DNA from: Trichopria drosophilae
Lineage: Eukaryota; Arthropoda; Insecta; Hymenoptera; Diapriidae
Reading direction: 5' to 3'
Assembly: GCA_030407085.1 (NCBI GenBank)
Contig: CM059584.1
Location: forward strand, 62,635,501 to 62,699,500
DNA: 64,000 bases
The position numbers were made by a program, and so were the translations under genes. This document shows, in pieces, positions 22,152 through 33,821 of this stretch (within the stretch, counting starts at the first letter, position 1; every line of letters starts with the position of its first letter). The notes under the pieces are model-generated. The model had not been told where the DNA came from, searched no databases, and saw only the letters and a list, made by a program, of their open reading frames with translations.

Positions 22152-23782
22152 ATGAGGCGAGGAAATGCGACACAGCTAAGGGTAGCTGCACGAAGATTGC
22201 TCTTCACTGAGCCGTCGGAGGACGTGGATCTCGGCGACGTGACAACTCAGGACGAGTTGGGAGAATATCCGAGGGAGCGACGTCAGGAGAAGTCGCCAAG
22301 AAGAAGAGACGCAGACGGGAGAAGAAGCATGCCGAATGAAGCGGCCAGAGAACGGCGACCGCCGCGCGATGAGGCAACGTCGCAAAGACGGGTTCAGCGG
22401 GAGTACCGCCCAGCTTCACCGTTCCTAGGAGAGGAACGGAGACGTCCACAAGGAGCGTGGAGTTTGAAGCAACTTCGCTCATGGGGAGCGAAGTTCGGGG
22501 GGGGGGGGTTGGACTCCAACGTCGAGGAGTTCTTGACCAGCCTCAACGAGTGCGTGGACTGCCTCGAGCCTGATGAAGAGGATGTACTGAGGGTAATGCC
22601 CGGGTTGCTGGACGGAAAAGCCTACAATGGGTGCGAGATGAGCCCACCGTCCTACGCACGTGGAGGACCTTCGAGCGACAGTTGAAAAGAAGATTCGCCG
22701 AGGAGAAGGACGACACAGATGTCCTTTTAAAGATCCACGAGCGTCTGCAGGGACCGACAGAAGTCACCGAAGACTTCATCGAAGAGATGCGACGCGAATT
22801 TAGAAGAATGAAGGTATCGCCACCAGAGGCATACCAAGTACGGATGACCATCCGGAATCTACGACCAGATTATCGTAAATCTGAGGCGGTGAAAAGGAGC
22901 GGTACTTTCAACGCACTTTTCACCGCAACTCGGGAGATTGCAGAGGAGAAACGTTGGGATCTCCGATATCGCCAACAAGTAGAGAGTCAGCGACGAGAAA
23001 CGCTGACCAGGCCAGCGATGCGTAATCCGAGAGTCGCAGCTGGCAGGATCGAGTCGGATACGGCGTCTGAAACGTCATCCGGCAGTATCGGACGAAGAGC
23101 TCGTCGCAACGAGAACTCCGAGCGGAGGAAACGGCGAGGAGGCCGAAAAAGGAGGAACTCCGAAGAAGTGGCCGCGACCGAGCCCCAGCGCAGATCGGAG
23201 ACTGTGCTGATCAAACAGCCGGTTGGACCGCGACTAAGGTCAACCACGGTCGCCCAGACTCAGACGGTGCGGTCGGGCGAGCCCAAAGCGACGACGCCGC
23301 CATCGTCACCAGGAGTCGAGAGAAGAAGAAGACCACATCGACCCGTTAAGCCGCCTCTTGCGAGATGCCCGGTCCTCCTCGACACATTCCGTCCAAGGAG
23401 AGGGGAGCCGATGAGAGCACCAAGAGAGCGAACGTGCTATACATATGGCGGGACGGACCATTTCGCGCGCGAATGCCCGAAGCCCCGGCAGTGTTACGGG
23501 TGTGGTCCAGTCGGCACGATTCGCAGAGAATGCAACGAATGCATGGAAGCAGGAGCGAGGGACTCGGGAAACGAGCCGCGCGGATCGGGGAACGAGTTTT
23601 CCCCACCCGACCCGCTGTCACGTTCCAGATGGAGAACGAGTGCGCCACCCAGAGAGGAGCGGGAATATGCCCGGAGAGGGAGGTACTCCGATATGTACAG
23701 GAGAAATGGGGCATCCCGCGGGCGCCAACGATTACGAATACGAGTTCCGTCAACGAGGAAGAGGATGCCACTGCCGGAAGAG
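22152..23782 (+). pseudogene. Gypsy-B gag (capsid, zinc knuckles), frameshifted
   Basis: An Arg-rich N-terminus is followed by a capsid-like stretch (FLTSLNECVDCLEPDEEDVL). A one-base shift near 22628 passes the reading to the frame at 22631-23962: TWRTFERQLKRRFAEEKDD, RLQGPTEVTEDFIEEM and EEKRWDLRYRQ, typical of retrotransposon gag. Two zinc knuckles lie at about 23434-23534 but are imperfect: CYTYGGTDHFAREC lacks one Cys and CYGCGPVGTIRREC has Val-Gly for Gly-His. Gag would form the particle shell and bind element RNA. Confidence 0.75.
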
Positions 23783-24072
23783 GCAGCAAGGACAGGAGGT
23801 TGTATTTCAACCTGGTCATCGCCGGAGTCAAAGCCCGAGGACTTTGCGACACGGGCGCAACGTGGTCATTTGTCGGACCGGGAATTGCCGATATGCATCG
23901 CGATCTCATTCTACCCCTTCAGGGAGAAATGCGAAGTGCCACAGGCCATACGGCGAGGATAACGGGACAGCTACCGTTGGTCGTCGACGTGGGAAATCGG
24001 ACCGAGCAGGTTTCCTTTCGCGTCGCGACCACGCTAGACTATGATGCCATCCTCGGGCTATATTTTTTGTGA
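23783..24072 (+). pseudogene. Gypsy-B aspartic protease
   Basis: In a different phase from the gag frame: YFNLVIAGVKARGLCDTGAT contains the catalytic DTGA box, followed by SATGHTARITGQLPL and DYDAILGL, the usual end of a retropepsin fold. It ends at a stop at 24070-24072. A ribosomal frameshift could once have joined gag and protease, but mutation makes this hard to judge. Confidence 0.75.
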
Positions 24073-24766
24073 GAAAATGAGGATGACCATCGACTGCGAG
24101 AAAGGCGAATGGAGGAGTGGCGACGGCCAATGGAAAAGGTTTGCTGTTGCAGAGGAAGCGACGGTATATGCAGAATGCGCCGGACTGGCGGAAGTCACGT
24201 CGAGGCAGGAGCAACAGTTGACGGAGTTGTTGGATCAGCTGTTGCCCCCTCCACCCGTCACCCTAGAGACCACTCCCTTAGTTGAGCACGTCATCGACGT
24301 AGGGGTCGCGCGACCGATCAAGCACCGGTTTCGCCGCGTATCGCCTGCCGTGCTAGAGGCTGCTCAGGCGGAAGTTGAGTCGATGCTTCGCAATAACATC
24401 ATCGAGCCGTCGAGTAGCGCGTGATCGAGTGCTCCCGTGATGGTCAGAAAACCGAAGGGAGCGTCTCGGTTTTGCATCGACTTCAGGGATGTAAACGCCG
24501 TGACCAAGAAGGATGCATATCCGCCTCCGAATATAGACGGCATCCTGGACAAAGTGCGCAGGGCGAAGTTTATTAGTAAACTCGACCTGAGCCAGGCGTA
24601 CTTCCAGGTGCCGCTCGAAGCGAGAAGTCGGGAAATCACCGCTTTCGCTGTCGCAGGCCGAGGGCTTTACCATTTCAAGCGGATGCCCTATGGCCTGACG
24701 AATGCCCCAGCAACGTTCCTAGGTCTGATGGATTCGTTGTTCGGCCCAGTCATTCTGCCATTCTGA
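24041..24766 (+). pseudogene. Gypsy-B reverse transcriptase, catalytic YXDD block deleted
   Basis: Same phase throughout with one TGA at 24422-24424. Recognisable blocks: RPIKHRFRRVSPAVLEAA, MVRKPKGASRFCIDFRDVN, KDAYPPPNIDGILDKV, SKLDLSQAYFQVPLE (motif A) and FKRMPYGLTNAPATFLGLMD (motif B). The frame ends at VILPF. The following sequence jumps directly to the post-catalytic NRDKSEFCC-like segment, so the expected YLDD motif has been deleted. The enzyme cannot polymerise. Confidence 0.88.
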
Positions 24767-24779
24767 GAGCCGGTCTTTA

Positions 24780-25330
24780 AATCAACCGCGATAAAAGCGA
24801 GTTCTGTTGTACCAGTGCCGTATATCTCGGATACCGAGTCGATCGGGAAGGATTACGGGTCGTCAAGGAGAAAATCCGCCCAGTATTAGAATACCCCCCA
24901 CCACGGACGTTAAAGCAAGCACGACGATTCCTCGGTATGGTGGGGTGGTATGCGCGATTCATTCCGAATCTGGCGGAGAAGCGATTGCCCCTCACGAAGC
25001 TAACGAGGAAGGACCAGCCGTGGGAGCGGGGCGAAGGACAGGAGGAGGCGTTCGAGTCGCTCAAGACAGCACTGACGGAGGCTCCAGTGCTAGGACGGCC
25101 CGATTTCAGCCAGCCGCGACTATGCACTCGGCGCCGTACTAACGCAAGCGCAAGATGACGGAGAACACCCGATCGTGTATCTAAGTCGCACCCTCACTGG
25201 CGCCGAGAAGAACTATTCGACGACGGAGAAGAAGCGTCTGGCGGTAGTGTGGGGCGTGAAGAAGCTCCGGGCATACCTGGAGGGATACCCGTTCGAGGTC
25301 ATCACAGACCATAGTAGACTGAGGTGATCT
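24780..25330 (+). pseudogene. Gypsy-B RT connection and RNase H
   Basis: Readable across frameshifts: RRFLGMVGWYARFIPNLAEK (24930-24985), EEAFESLKTALTEAPVL, then after a shift YALGAVLTQAQ and LSRTLTGAEKNYSTTEKKRL, ending FEVITDHSRL near 25320. The first RNase H Asp region (normally DASDYALG) is damaged by the shift at about 25120. A stop follows at 25326. Confidence 0.8.
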
Positions 25331-25364
25331 GCTAGATCCGACGGGGCGACTCGCGAGGTGGGCC

Positions 25365-26744
25365 TTGGAGTTGCAAGTCTGGAACCTCACGATCTGGCAC
25401 AGGAAAGGGGCATTGCACCATGTCCCGGATGCTCTTTTCAGGAGAGTCGAAGAAGACGTTTGTGCGATGAGAATTGCCTCCGAGAGGGATGATTGGTACG
25501 ACCGGAGGAGAAAATTGGTCGAGGATCATCCTGAGCGTTTTCCAGAGTGGAAAACCGAGAACGGTACGTTGTACCATGCGCGGTCGGATCCGTTATTGGA
25601 TCCGGTGACAGGCGGAGAGAACCGCTGGAAACTAGTGCTACCAGTAGGCTTACGAGAAGAAGCACTAGGAAGCGCCCATAAAGAGGCCCACTCCGCACAT
25701 TATGGTGTGGGGAAGACATATTGTCGACTGGCGGTGGAGTATTACTGGCCCGGAATGCGTTACGACGTACTTCAGTACGTGCGCGGATGCAGCGCATGTC
25801 AGATGCAGAAAGCATCGCACAGCGGCCCACCCGGACTAATTGGACAACGAGTGGTCGAGAAACCATGGTCGGTTGTATCCGCCGATATCATGGGCCCATT
25901 TCCGCTCAGCCGGGGACAAAATCGGTATGTCTTGGTGTTCACCGACATGCTCACGCGATGGGTGGAGCTTAAGGCGCTAAGGACGGCCGATGGCAAAAAT
26001 ATCGCACGAGCCTTTGAGGATCTCGTCCTGTTCCGATGGGAAACTCCGGAGTACTTGCTCACCGAAAACGGTAGGGAGTTCCGGAACGATGTCATGGACA
26101 AGATGCGCCATGGGTACGGCGTGCGGGCGACAACTACCCTGCCGCACCATCCTCAGGCTAACCCGGTGGAGAGAACGAACCGAACGCTTAAAACAATGAT
26201 TCGGAGGTTCGTCGGAGCTGATCACCGGGATTGGGACTTGCACTTGCCCGAATTTTGGTGTGCGATAAATACTGCCGTCCACGACACTACAAAGGTGTCG
26301 CCAGCCTTTCTGAATTTCGGCCGTCAGCCCGTGCCGGTCAAGAGTTTACGGCGAAGATTGAAGGGGGAAGCCCCTATCCTGCGCATCGAGCCAGAAGACT
26401 GGACCGACCGCATGAAGCGGTTAAGCGCCCTCCGAGACCTAGTGCGTCCGTATCAAGACCGAGCGTACAAGCGCCAGCGTCGTAGCTATAATCGTGGCAG
26501 ACGTGACGTTCAATACCATGTCAGCGATTTAGTTTTGCGCAAAAGTCACGTTCTGTCGTCGGGAGTAGATCGGTTCGCCGCGAAACTCGCGCCGCGTTAC
26601 GCGGGGCCGTTCCGTATCGTCCGCGTTATTTCTCCGATCGTGTACGAGTTAGAAGGAGGGAGCGGCCGGAAGGTGACAAAGACACACGTGTCAAAATTGA
26701 AGCGTTACGTTGCACCTCGTGGGTCTCGGCGCGTCGAGAACTAA
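25365..26744 (+). pseudogene. Gypsy-B integrase
   Basis: A 459-codon open frame. It starts in the RNase H-integrase linker (WHRKGALHHVPDAL), followed by the zinc-binding domain (HSAHYGVGKTYCRL, YYWPGM, CSACQ). Core: SADIMGPFPLS with the first Asp, LLTENGREF where the second catalytic position is Glu instead of Asp, and NPVERTNRTLK with the catalytic Glu. The C-terminal part ends LEGGSGRKVTKTHVSKLKRY, a usual Gypsy integrase tail. The long frame has survived but the DDE triad is altered. Confidence 0.88.
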
Positions 26745-27215
26745 TGTTTTCTTGATTTCTGTTGCAGGCACCGATCATGTCGTCATTTAGGCCGGGTGAG
26801 ATGACCCCCTTACCAAGGGGAGTGGGCTCCACCCGTGCATGGCCCAGATAGGGAAGGGCCCATAGTGCCAGCGCCACGGTCACCCTTACCCTCCAGAAGA
26901 GCGAGTCCTTCGGATTCGGAGGCCGAATTTGTGTTGGCGCAGGATGTCAGCGCCATCGCCCTCCACGAACCGGGCCAAGAGAGAGAAGTGGTGCCCGTCG
27001 CACCCCTGGTGAGGTCACGGGGCCAGCAATGCCCCGTCCCCCTCCTCCGACAAGGAATGAGACGGGAGACTACCTCCCAATCCAGCGGTTGCCGAGGCGA
27101 AGGCCTCCCCAGGCCCCCCAGTAAGACGAGGTGTCTTGTTCGGCGACCTGCCGTATATGGCCAACGACATCGACCGAGATCCACCTCTCGTAGGTTCAGC
27201 ACCTGAACGTAGGTT
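26745..27215 (+). pseudogene. Gypsy-B third frame / 3' region
   Basis: After the integrase stop, TTGATTTCTGTTGCAG is a good splice acceptor 13 nt before ATGTCGTCATTTAGGCC. The frame from there (MSSFRPGEMTPLPRGVG) meets a stop, but a neighbouring phase (26835-27206) stays open with SRRASPSDSEAEFVLAQD and AIALHEPGQERE. It could be a broken extra ORF of the element. No transmembrane segment is evident, so I cannot call it env. Confidence 0.4.
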
Positions 27216-27218
27216 CAG

Positions 27219-27760
27219 AAGTGCTGGATATGCCACGAAAGTGTAAAAATCTGGTACTTCTAGAATTAAGATTTTGCCCGGTAGTTGATAACTCATTTAT
27301 TTGGGAGAATAGTCAACATTTGGACCATATACAGACCCTTGATATCACTGGATGTACTAACATTCGTGATGACTTTGGACTGGTTCCATGGGGGCGCTTG
27401 ACAGGATTGCGAAGATTGAGAATGGCCATGCTTCTCCCCAACATCGTGGCTTATTTCTTCGAATCTTTGCATGGTCTTCGTGAGCTGGAGTGTCGCGGGT
27501 GTCTTGGTGTTGGTACGACGGAGATATGTAGTTTGTTGAACGCCAGTGCGAATTAACGCACCTCGACTTAGAAGGGTGTAAGAATATACGAAGGGGAATT
27601 ATAAACTCTGCATTTTCGCGGATGTGCAACTTCGGCATTGACACTGCCTTGTCGGTGTATCTGAGAGAGACTGGAGTACAAAGACAAAGAAAAGACAACC
27701 GGAACTCTCTTATTAAAATTATTGAAATATATTTTACAAGAGTGTCGCCAAGTTTATAAG
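27219..27760 (+). pseudogene. RRM/F-box/LRR protein frame, 3' part
   Basis: Leucine-rich-repeat text resumes right after Gypsy-B: CKNLVLLELRFCPVVDN, LDHIQTLDITGCTNIRDD, LTGLRRLRMAM and LRELECRGCLGVG. After a one-base shift near 27555 it continues LTHLDLEGCKNIRRGIIN and reaches a stop near 27760. Together with 19889-20723 this gives a protein of roughly 450 residues (RRM, F-box, four or more LRRs) with no visible intron. The substrate is unknown. Confidence 0.65.
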
Positions 27761-28168
27761 TAAATATATTATATAGTTAATGCGTATCAATTGCTACAAT
27801 TTATTTATTTATTTATTTTTGTAGGTATTGGAGAAAGTCGAAATTCAATAGAATTACCTTGTATGTTAAACAACAATGAATATGCAAAAATTAAACTCGT
27901 AACTTGATCTACAATTAGTGCTTGTTATGCTCACATATCATCCTTCTGTCTTTGGAGTCATTTTTAAGTTTATATTGTTGACTCTAAAAGATTTAATGAA
28001 TATTTATGAACACATGACTAATCTTTTTTCTCTTCAGTATCAACAGAAATTGTTGCATTGTCATAGCTTAAATGTAAAACATTGTGGCATTTTTTGCTAT
28101 CTATGACTATGTTATGATTTATTTCCAGCATCAACGCTATTGAACAACCGGGGACGGTGATGATTTTT
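27761..28168 (+). other. Gypsy-C 3' non-coding internal segment
   Basis: AT-rich. It has three acceptor-like sites (TTTATTTTTGTAG near 27823, TTTTTCTCTTCAG near 28038, TTTATTTCCAG near 28128) and short frames between them such as 27918-28106. None has a recognisable product. It ends at the polypurine tract. Confidence 0.35.
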
Positions 28169-28181
28169 AAGAAGGGAGGAG
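28169..28181 (+). other. Polypurine tract of Gypsy-C
   Basis: AAGAAGGGAGGAG directly precedes the TGTTATGATC start of the 3' LTR, the position where plus-strand DNA synthesis is primed in LTR retrotransposons. Confidence 0.7.
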
Positions 28182-29129
28182 TGTTATGATCCGAGTTAAA
28201 AATTAATTTCATTATTATATTATTTTATATCTTAATTTATTAAATGCCCATCATTAGTCTATTGTGAATAAAGCCGGATCATACCAACGCCCCCAAAACA
28301 TGCACGCTGTATAGAAAGCTGATGCCATTCTTGGAATTGTAATATTATTTAATTTCTGTCTCGTACATATGTTCTTATATTATAAATAAATATTTTAATG
28401 AATTATAAAATTCTGAAATGTATTACATTGGAATTACGAATACTATTTCTAGTATTGTGGATTTTCCATTCCAATGTAATTTATATAAAGTTAAATAAAT
28501 GTAATGATGATTAATAATAATAAATGTAATAAATGCATAATAATGTAAATATAAGTCATCACCATTTTATAGAGTGCATGTTATATATGTGTATGTAGGA
28601 ATGTGTGAGTCTAATAAGTTGCATTAGCTTTGATAGTATATTGTATTCAAATGCCTGTGAGTGATATATGGCGCACGTCGACCGAACCCACATTTCCCAT
28701 TTTCTAAACCTAATATTTCACGAACGGATCGATGGAAATAAATGAAACAAAAACGAAATGGAAGCTAAGGTAATGTAGAATAAGGGAAAACATGACAAAA
28801 CTCGCATTTGATTGTAGGTGTTCGGGAAATTTTGTTTAAAGTCGGGAAAAATCGTGAAGTTCATATTTAATCCCCATTATCCATGGAATGGAATGATCAA
28901 TTTCGACGGAACTACAACCAAATGACAGATAAATTAATGTAGAACAAGATAAATATGAAAAATTAATTCTTTTGAACACCTATGTCGTACAGTGGATTGA
29001 GAGATGGGACCATTCGGACATAGGCCTTAAGTCGACTATTACCAGTTATCAGGTGCACAATAGATAAATATAAAGATTCATTTATACGTTTTCAAGTTTG
29101 CTGATTACAAATTTGAAATAATATTTTAA

Positions 29130-29400
29130 GAATTCAAAATGGCGGATCCAATATGGCGGACAAAAAGTCGAAAAGTGAATCGAATCCGCTGAAACTGGTT
29201 ACTCGGGGGTTTTTGGGGTCGCTGATTAGGAATCTGGTCTTAGATTTTAAGAATTCAAAATGGCGGATTCAATATGGCGGACAAAAAGTCGAAAAGTGAA
29301 TCGAATCCGCTGAAACTGGTTACTCGGGGGTTTGGGGGTCTCTGATTACGAATCTGGCCTTAGATTTTAAGAATTTAAAATGGCGGATTTAATATGTCAG
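29130..29400 (+). repeat. 120-bp GGCGGAT subterminal repeats, left
   Basis: Two full units and part of a third: AATTCAAAATGGCGGATCC, AATATGGCGGACAAAAAGTC, CTGAAACTGGTTACTCGGGG and GATTACGAATCTGG in that order. After the third start, a degenerate second copy of the outer TIR sequence follows (29401-29590). Confidence 0.8.
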
Positions 29401-29590
29401 ACAGAGTTCACATTTCTCGCTTTGAAAACCTAATATTTCGCGAACGGATCGATGGAAATAAATTAAATAAAAACGAAATGGAAGCTAAGGCAATGTAGAA
29501 TAAGGAAAAACGTGACAGATTGCATTTGACAGTAATTGTTGGGGAAATTTCGTTCAAAGTCGATAAAAATCGTAAAGTTCACATTGAAGC

Positions 29591-32444
29591 GTCCGTATCT
29601 GTTGATCTAATATATCAATTTGAACGAAATTAAAGCTAAATTAAAGATAAATTTGTACTGAACAAAGCAAAAATTGAACATCGACTCGTTGAACGTTTTG
29701 AGTTGGATAATTTCGTCAAATTTGTGGATTAATACTATTTTATTAATACGTACCTATCGAGATGAGATTAAAGCGGAATTAGAGATAATTTAAACGTAAG
29801 CGCGCTCGCACAAACCTCCATTGTAGTGCTTTACATAAATCATTAATTATTTTCTTCAGTCAAGTTAGTAATCCCCAAATTATTAAAACACGTAATAGGA
29901 CCGTTTATCTATTAACAATAAATGTATTATATATCATTTCTATTTTATGAAGGAATGGCATAAAATTCCAAAAACTAATTGAATAAACAATAAAGTGTCT
30001 ATCTGTTTTTAGAAAAAATTATTCATACTGAAAACGATTCTAACAGTAATTACCTATTATTAATATTAAAATTTGTATATAATAGATTCTTTTCAATAGA
30101 TGAGTAATTTAAATCAGTAAATGTAATATATACAATGCTTCTTATTTCCAAACAATATCGATAAACTCTGAATATAGGTAAATTTTTTAACATTTAACAA
30201 TTTGTATGCAAATTTCTGTATAAAGCATTTCTTTCATTATTCGCTATTTTCGTCGATGAAGAAATCTTCGTCCACCGATGAATTATCCCAGTTTCCTTCA
30301 CAATCTTCAATTTCGCTAAAAATGTATACACATTTCACTTACATGTCTACTTACATAGAACAGTATTAGTGCAATATATCTTGTAAATAATAACATCACG
30401 CACATTACATGAAATAATTATTAGTACACTCCTAGATTGTTGGTGTGAAATTTCAGCGCAATGGAGTAAAAATTGAATGGTTCAATTTTTTTGATATGAC
30501 TAACAGAAATGAAATATAGTAATTATCGTTAACTAAAAATAAAAACCAAACCAAACAATGTGAATAAATTGTTCCTTTTTGTTGCTCTCGTGTTTAGAAA
30601 ACCGCTAGGGTTTGCCAGCTTCAGATAAAGCTAAAAAATCCTTATATAAAAAACATACTTTGACAAATGAAAAAGTAAAAGCATAGGAATTTGTTGCGTT
30701 TCGTATTAATTTTGACAGGATATGCAATAAAACAATCTGAGAATAATAATATTTGTTGAATTAGAAAAAAATGGCTAGTATAACTAAACCAGCATGAATT
30801 TCAGCATCGTGTAAAGAATAAAATTGAGCGCACTCTTTATTAGCACATTTCTTGTGAAATTAATAAACCTTCTTAAATTTCTAACACGTCTTGACTTGTC
30901 TTCACAAAAACGCACTGACAATTCTTGTGATAAATAGCGTAAAATATACAGAAAGATAAATAGAAAAAAAACAAAAAAGAAATTGGAAAGGTAGGTAGCA
31001 AACAATGTTACGGTAATATAAAATTTCAAGATTATATTTTTTTTTATTGTACAAAAGAAATGAAGTATGTCCTGTTCGTTTTATAAGAAATGTTTATGAA
31101 ATGAATTAAAGAATGCACTTGTATCTTATGAAACTTAACAATTAAAATTCTCATTGACTTTCTTCTAAACTATCAACACAAACTGAAAGCAGCATGGTTC
31201 CACGAAGCAATAAAATTAAAATATTCCTTTTTTTATAATTTGAATTCTTCTCGATCACACCAAGCTTGTGCGCGATTATGAAGTAAATGATTTGCTTATT
31301 TACAACAGGGGTAAGAAAAAAAGATGAGGTCTTGCAAACGCTTGACGTTCCAAGAAAATGCCTCGGTCTCGCCATATTTGTGGCAGAAAGAATATACATA
31401 CTTAAGAAGCCTCTGACTATACTAAGTACAGCCGAACACATTAGCTTGATAGAAACCGTAAATTGTGACCGAGTATTTTGCATCTGGCATTGAATATATG
31501 AAAAAGGGAGAAATCATGAAGGCAAAGCATTAGACAGTACCGAAAGTGATGGCATGTTTTTTCAAATCCACAGTGAAAAAAGTACAGTAGCTTTTTATTT
31601 CAAAGAGAATGATTTTTCTCAACGAACCTGCAAAGCATTGGTGAAAGATAATAAAGTTCTGGTTTTACTTCAGTTTTTAACTTAAATAATATTCTTAATA
31701 TGAAATATGATTTTGCGCACTCACGAATACTTTAATCTAAGTACCCTACAGTAAAGGAGTTAATGGTTTAAAGGTAATATAATAAAATCACCGCTCAAAA
31801 TATTAAAAAGTAATATCATAAACGATACACATTTTCGTGCTAATTCATTGCAATTACCTTAAATGATACTCTTCATATGAAATTGCAGCTTAAATACATA
31901 TAAGTACTTCAAAATGACTACTTCTACGTTAACGAAGGCTATATATAGCTATCATATCACTATAGTGAGTTAACGCTTTCAGTCACGAATTTTTTCTGCG
32001 AAGGGTATTTTATGTAATTTGGCATACAGGGCTTCTTGGACCAAAATGTAGCAGATAATTTTGGAAACATTTAATATTGTATCTTATTCTACAGACTCCT
32101 ATGAATACTTACAATACACATCGATTTGTTTTGTTAGCTGTAAAACCGGAAATAGAAAGGTAACATCGAAAAAACAGCAGATGCTTCATAAAGAAATGTG
32201 GTTCTTGGACCAAAAGTGTCATTAACAAATTATATTTTCTGTAGCATATCGATTGGTTTTTTTGTCTAGGGAACCGGATTTAGAGATAACGTCGATAAAC
32301 TATCACATTGTTCGAAATTGACTACTAGTCACTAACTGGTACACTGTCACTAACAGATGCAGGGAGATTTATTGTAAATCTAGATATAAATTATTAAACA
32401 AGATTTTAGGATTATTATTGAAAAATCCTCCTACGTATTGGATC
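29591..32444. other. Core of the long-TIR element, no recognised gene
   Basis: AT-rich. The largest frame is 110 codons (31151-31483, minus). An opposing frame (31287-31493, plus) overlaps it. Neither resembles a transposase catalytic core. There is an acidic stretch near 30250-30310 on the minus strand (glutamate/aspartate codons around TCTTCGTCC), too short to call. Confidence 0.35.
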
Positions 32445-32805
32445 CACCATTCTTAATTCTCAGAATCTGAGATCGGATTCGTAATCAGCGATCTCGAAAA
32501 CTCCCGAGTACCCAGTTTCACGTCAGCCGACTTAGTTTTTACATTTCCATCGGCCATATTAGAGTGTAAGGTCAGATTCGTAATCATCGACCCCCAAAAC
32601 CCCCGAGTAACCAGTTTCAGCTGATTCAATTCACTTTTCGACTTTTTGTCCTCCATATTGAATCCGCCATTTCGAATTCTTAAAATCTATGTCCACATTC
32701 GTAATCAGAGACCCCCAAAACCCCCGAGTAACCAGTTTCAGCGGATTCGATTCACTTTTCGACTTTTTGTCCGCCATATTGGATCCGCCATTTTGAATTC
32801 TTAAA
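32445..32805 (-). repeat. 120-bp GGCGGAT subterminal repeats, right
   Basis: Three inverted units of the same 120-bp repeat (CCGCCATATTGGATCCGCC, CCCCCGAGTAACCAGTTTC). The outermost at 32400-32530 is the most diverged. Confidence 0.8.
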
Positions 32806-33821
32806 ATGTTATTTCAAATTTGTAATCTGCAAACTTCGAAACATGTAAATGAATTTTTATATTTATCTATTGTGCACCTGATAACTGGTAATAGTCGACT
32901 TAAGGCCTATGTCCGACTGGCCCCATCTCTCAATCCACTGTGCGACATAGGTGTTCAAAAGAATTAGTTTTTCATATTTATCTTCTTCCACATTAATTTA
33001 TCTGTCATTTGGTTCAAGTTCTGTCGAAATTGATCATTCCATTCCATGGATAATGGGGATTAAATATGAACTTCACGATTTTTCCCGACTTTAAACGAAA
33101 TTTCCCGAACACCTACTATCAAATGCGACTTCTGTCACGTTTTCCCTTATTCTACATTACCTTAGCTTCCATTTCGTTTTTGTTTCATTTATTTCCATCG
33201 ATCCATTCGTGAAATATTAGGTTTAGAAAATGGGAAATGTGGGTTCGGTCTACGTGTGGCGTGTAATGTATGTGTACGTGAGAATATGTGGGTTGTCGAA
33301 AAGCGCTAATAATGCGTATAGTGTAATGGTGTGTTAATACCAACACATGCGCGCCATCTAAATACCTATAGCGATTCTTGGAACTATATTATTTTCTATT
33401 TGTGTATATGAAAATGTTCTTATTCAATAATTTAATTTTTAACAAATAATAAGAATAAATTATAAATGTTTTGCATGGGATTAATTAATACTTTATAGTA
33501 TTATGGATTTATTCCATTCCAATGTAAAATTTAATATTTAAATATAATTAATTTGTATATGTTTAAAAGTATAGGAAATTGGAATTATAAACGTAACTTA
33601 TTTAGTATACATGTGTGTAGTATACAATGGGTGTACGTATATACAAATAGGGTGTACGTATGTATGTATGTTTCGACTTCTAATTTTCGAACATGCCAAC
33701 TGTCAGGCAGTTAAGCTCCGACTTCGGGAGAATAAGGCCCACTTCAGGCACTTGTATTACTAAGTTGTCCTTAAAAAATAATTTTTTTTTCTCAACTCTG
33801 TTAGTCCCGACGAGGCAAGTA

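Larger units (their letters stand above)
20724..27215 (+). mobile_element. Gypsy-B: degraded Gypsy element inside the F-box frame
   Basis: About 6.5 kb of GC-rich DNA that separates the two halves of the F-box/LRR frame. Order: candidate LTR (20724-20893), primer-binding site, leader with a 74-76 bp tandem repeat, gag, protease, RT, RNase H, integrase and a third frame. A matching 3' LTR is not visible before the LRR text resumes at 27219, so the 3' end is truncated or too diverged for me to see. Its high GC content against the AT-rich Gypsy-C and Gypsy-D marks it as a separate lineage. Confidence 0.75.
28674..33256. mobile_element. 4.58-kb element with about 700-bp terminal inverted repeats
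   Basis: The ends are CACGTCGACCGAACCCAC at 28674 and its near-exact inverse (GTGGGTTCGGTCTACGTG) at 33256. TGGCG flanks both sides (28669-28673 and 33257-33261), and the other Gypsy-C LTR shows an unoccupied TGTCG at that place. Left arm about 28674-29380, right arm about 32445-33256. The arms include repeats of about 120 bp with GGCGGAT/AATATGGCGG. The centre (29600-32440) is AT-rich with no transposase: the frames at 30784-31029, 31151-31483 and 31287-31493 show no known domain. The 5-bp GC-rich duplication and CAC terminus recall Transib, but this is weak. It is non-autonomous or lost its transposase. Confidence 0.75.

Noticed and set aside
23346..23909. 187-codon minus frame opposite Gypsy-B gag/protease
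   Set aside because: Antisense shadow of recognised gag zinc knuckle and protease sequence.
26745..27215. 3' LTR of Gypsy-B
   Set aside because: No sequence here matches the candidate 5' LTR at 20724-20893 by eye, so no LTR was called.
28674..33256. Polinton/Maverick element on account of the long inverted ends
   Set aside because: Too short, and no polymerase, integrase, ATPase or capsid-like frame is present; the duplication is 5 bp and not 6.
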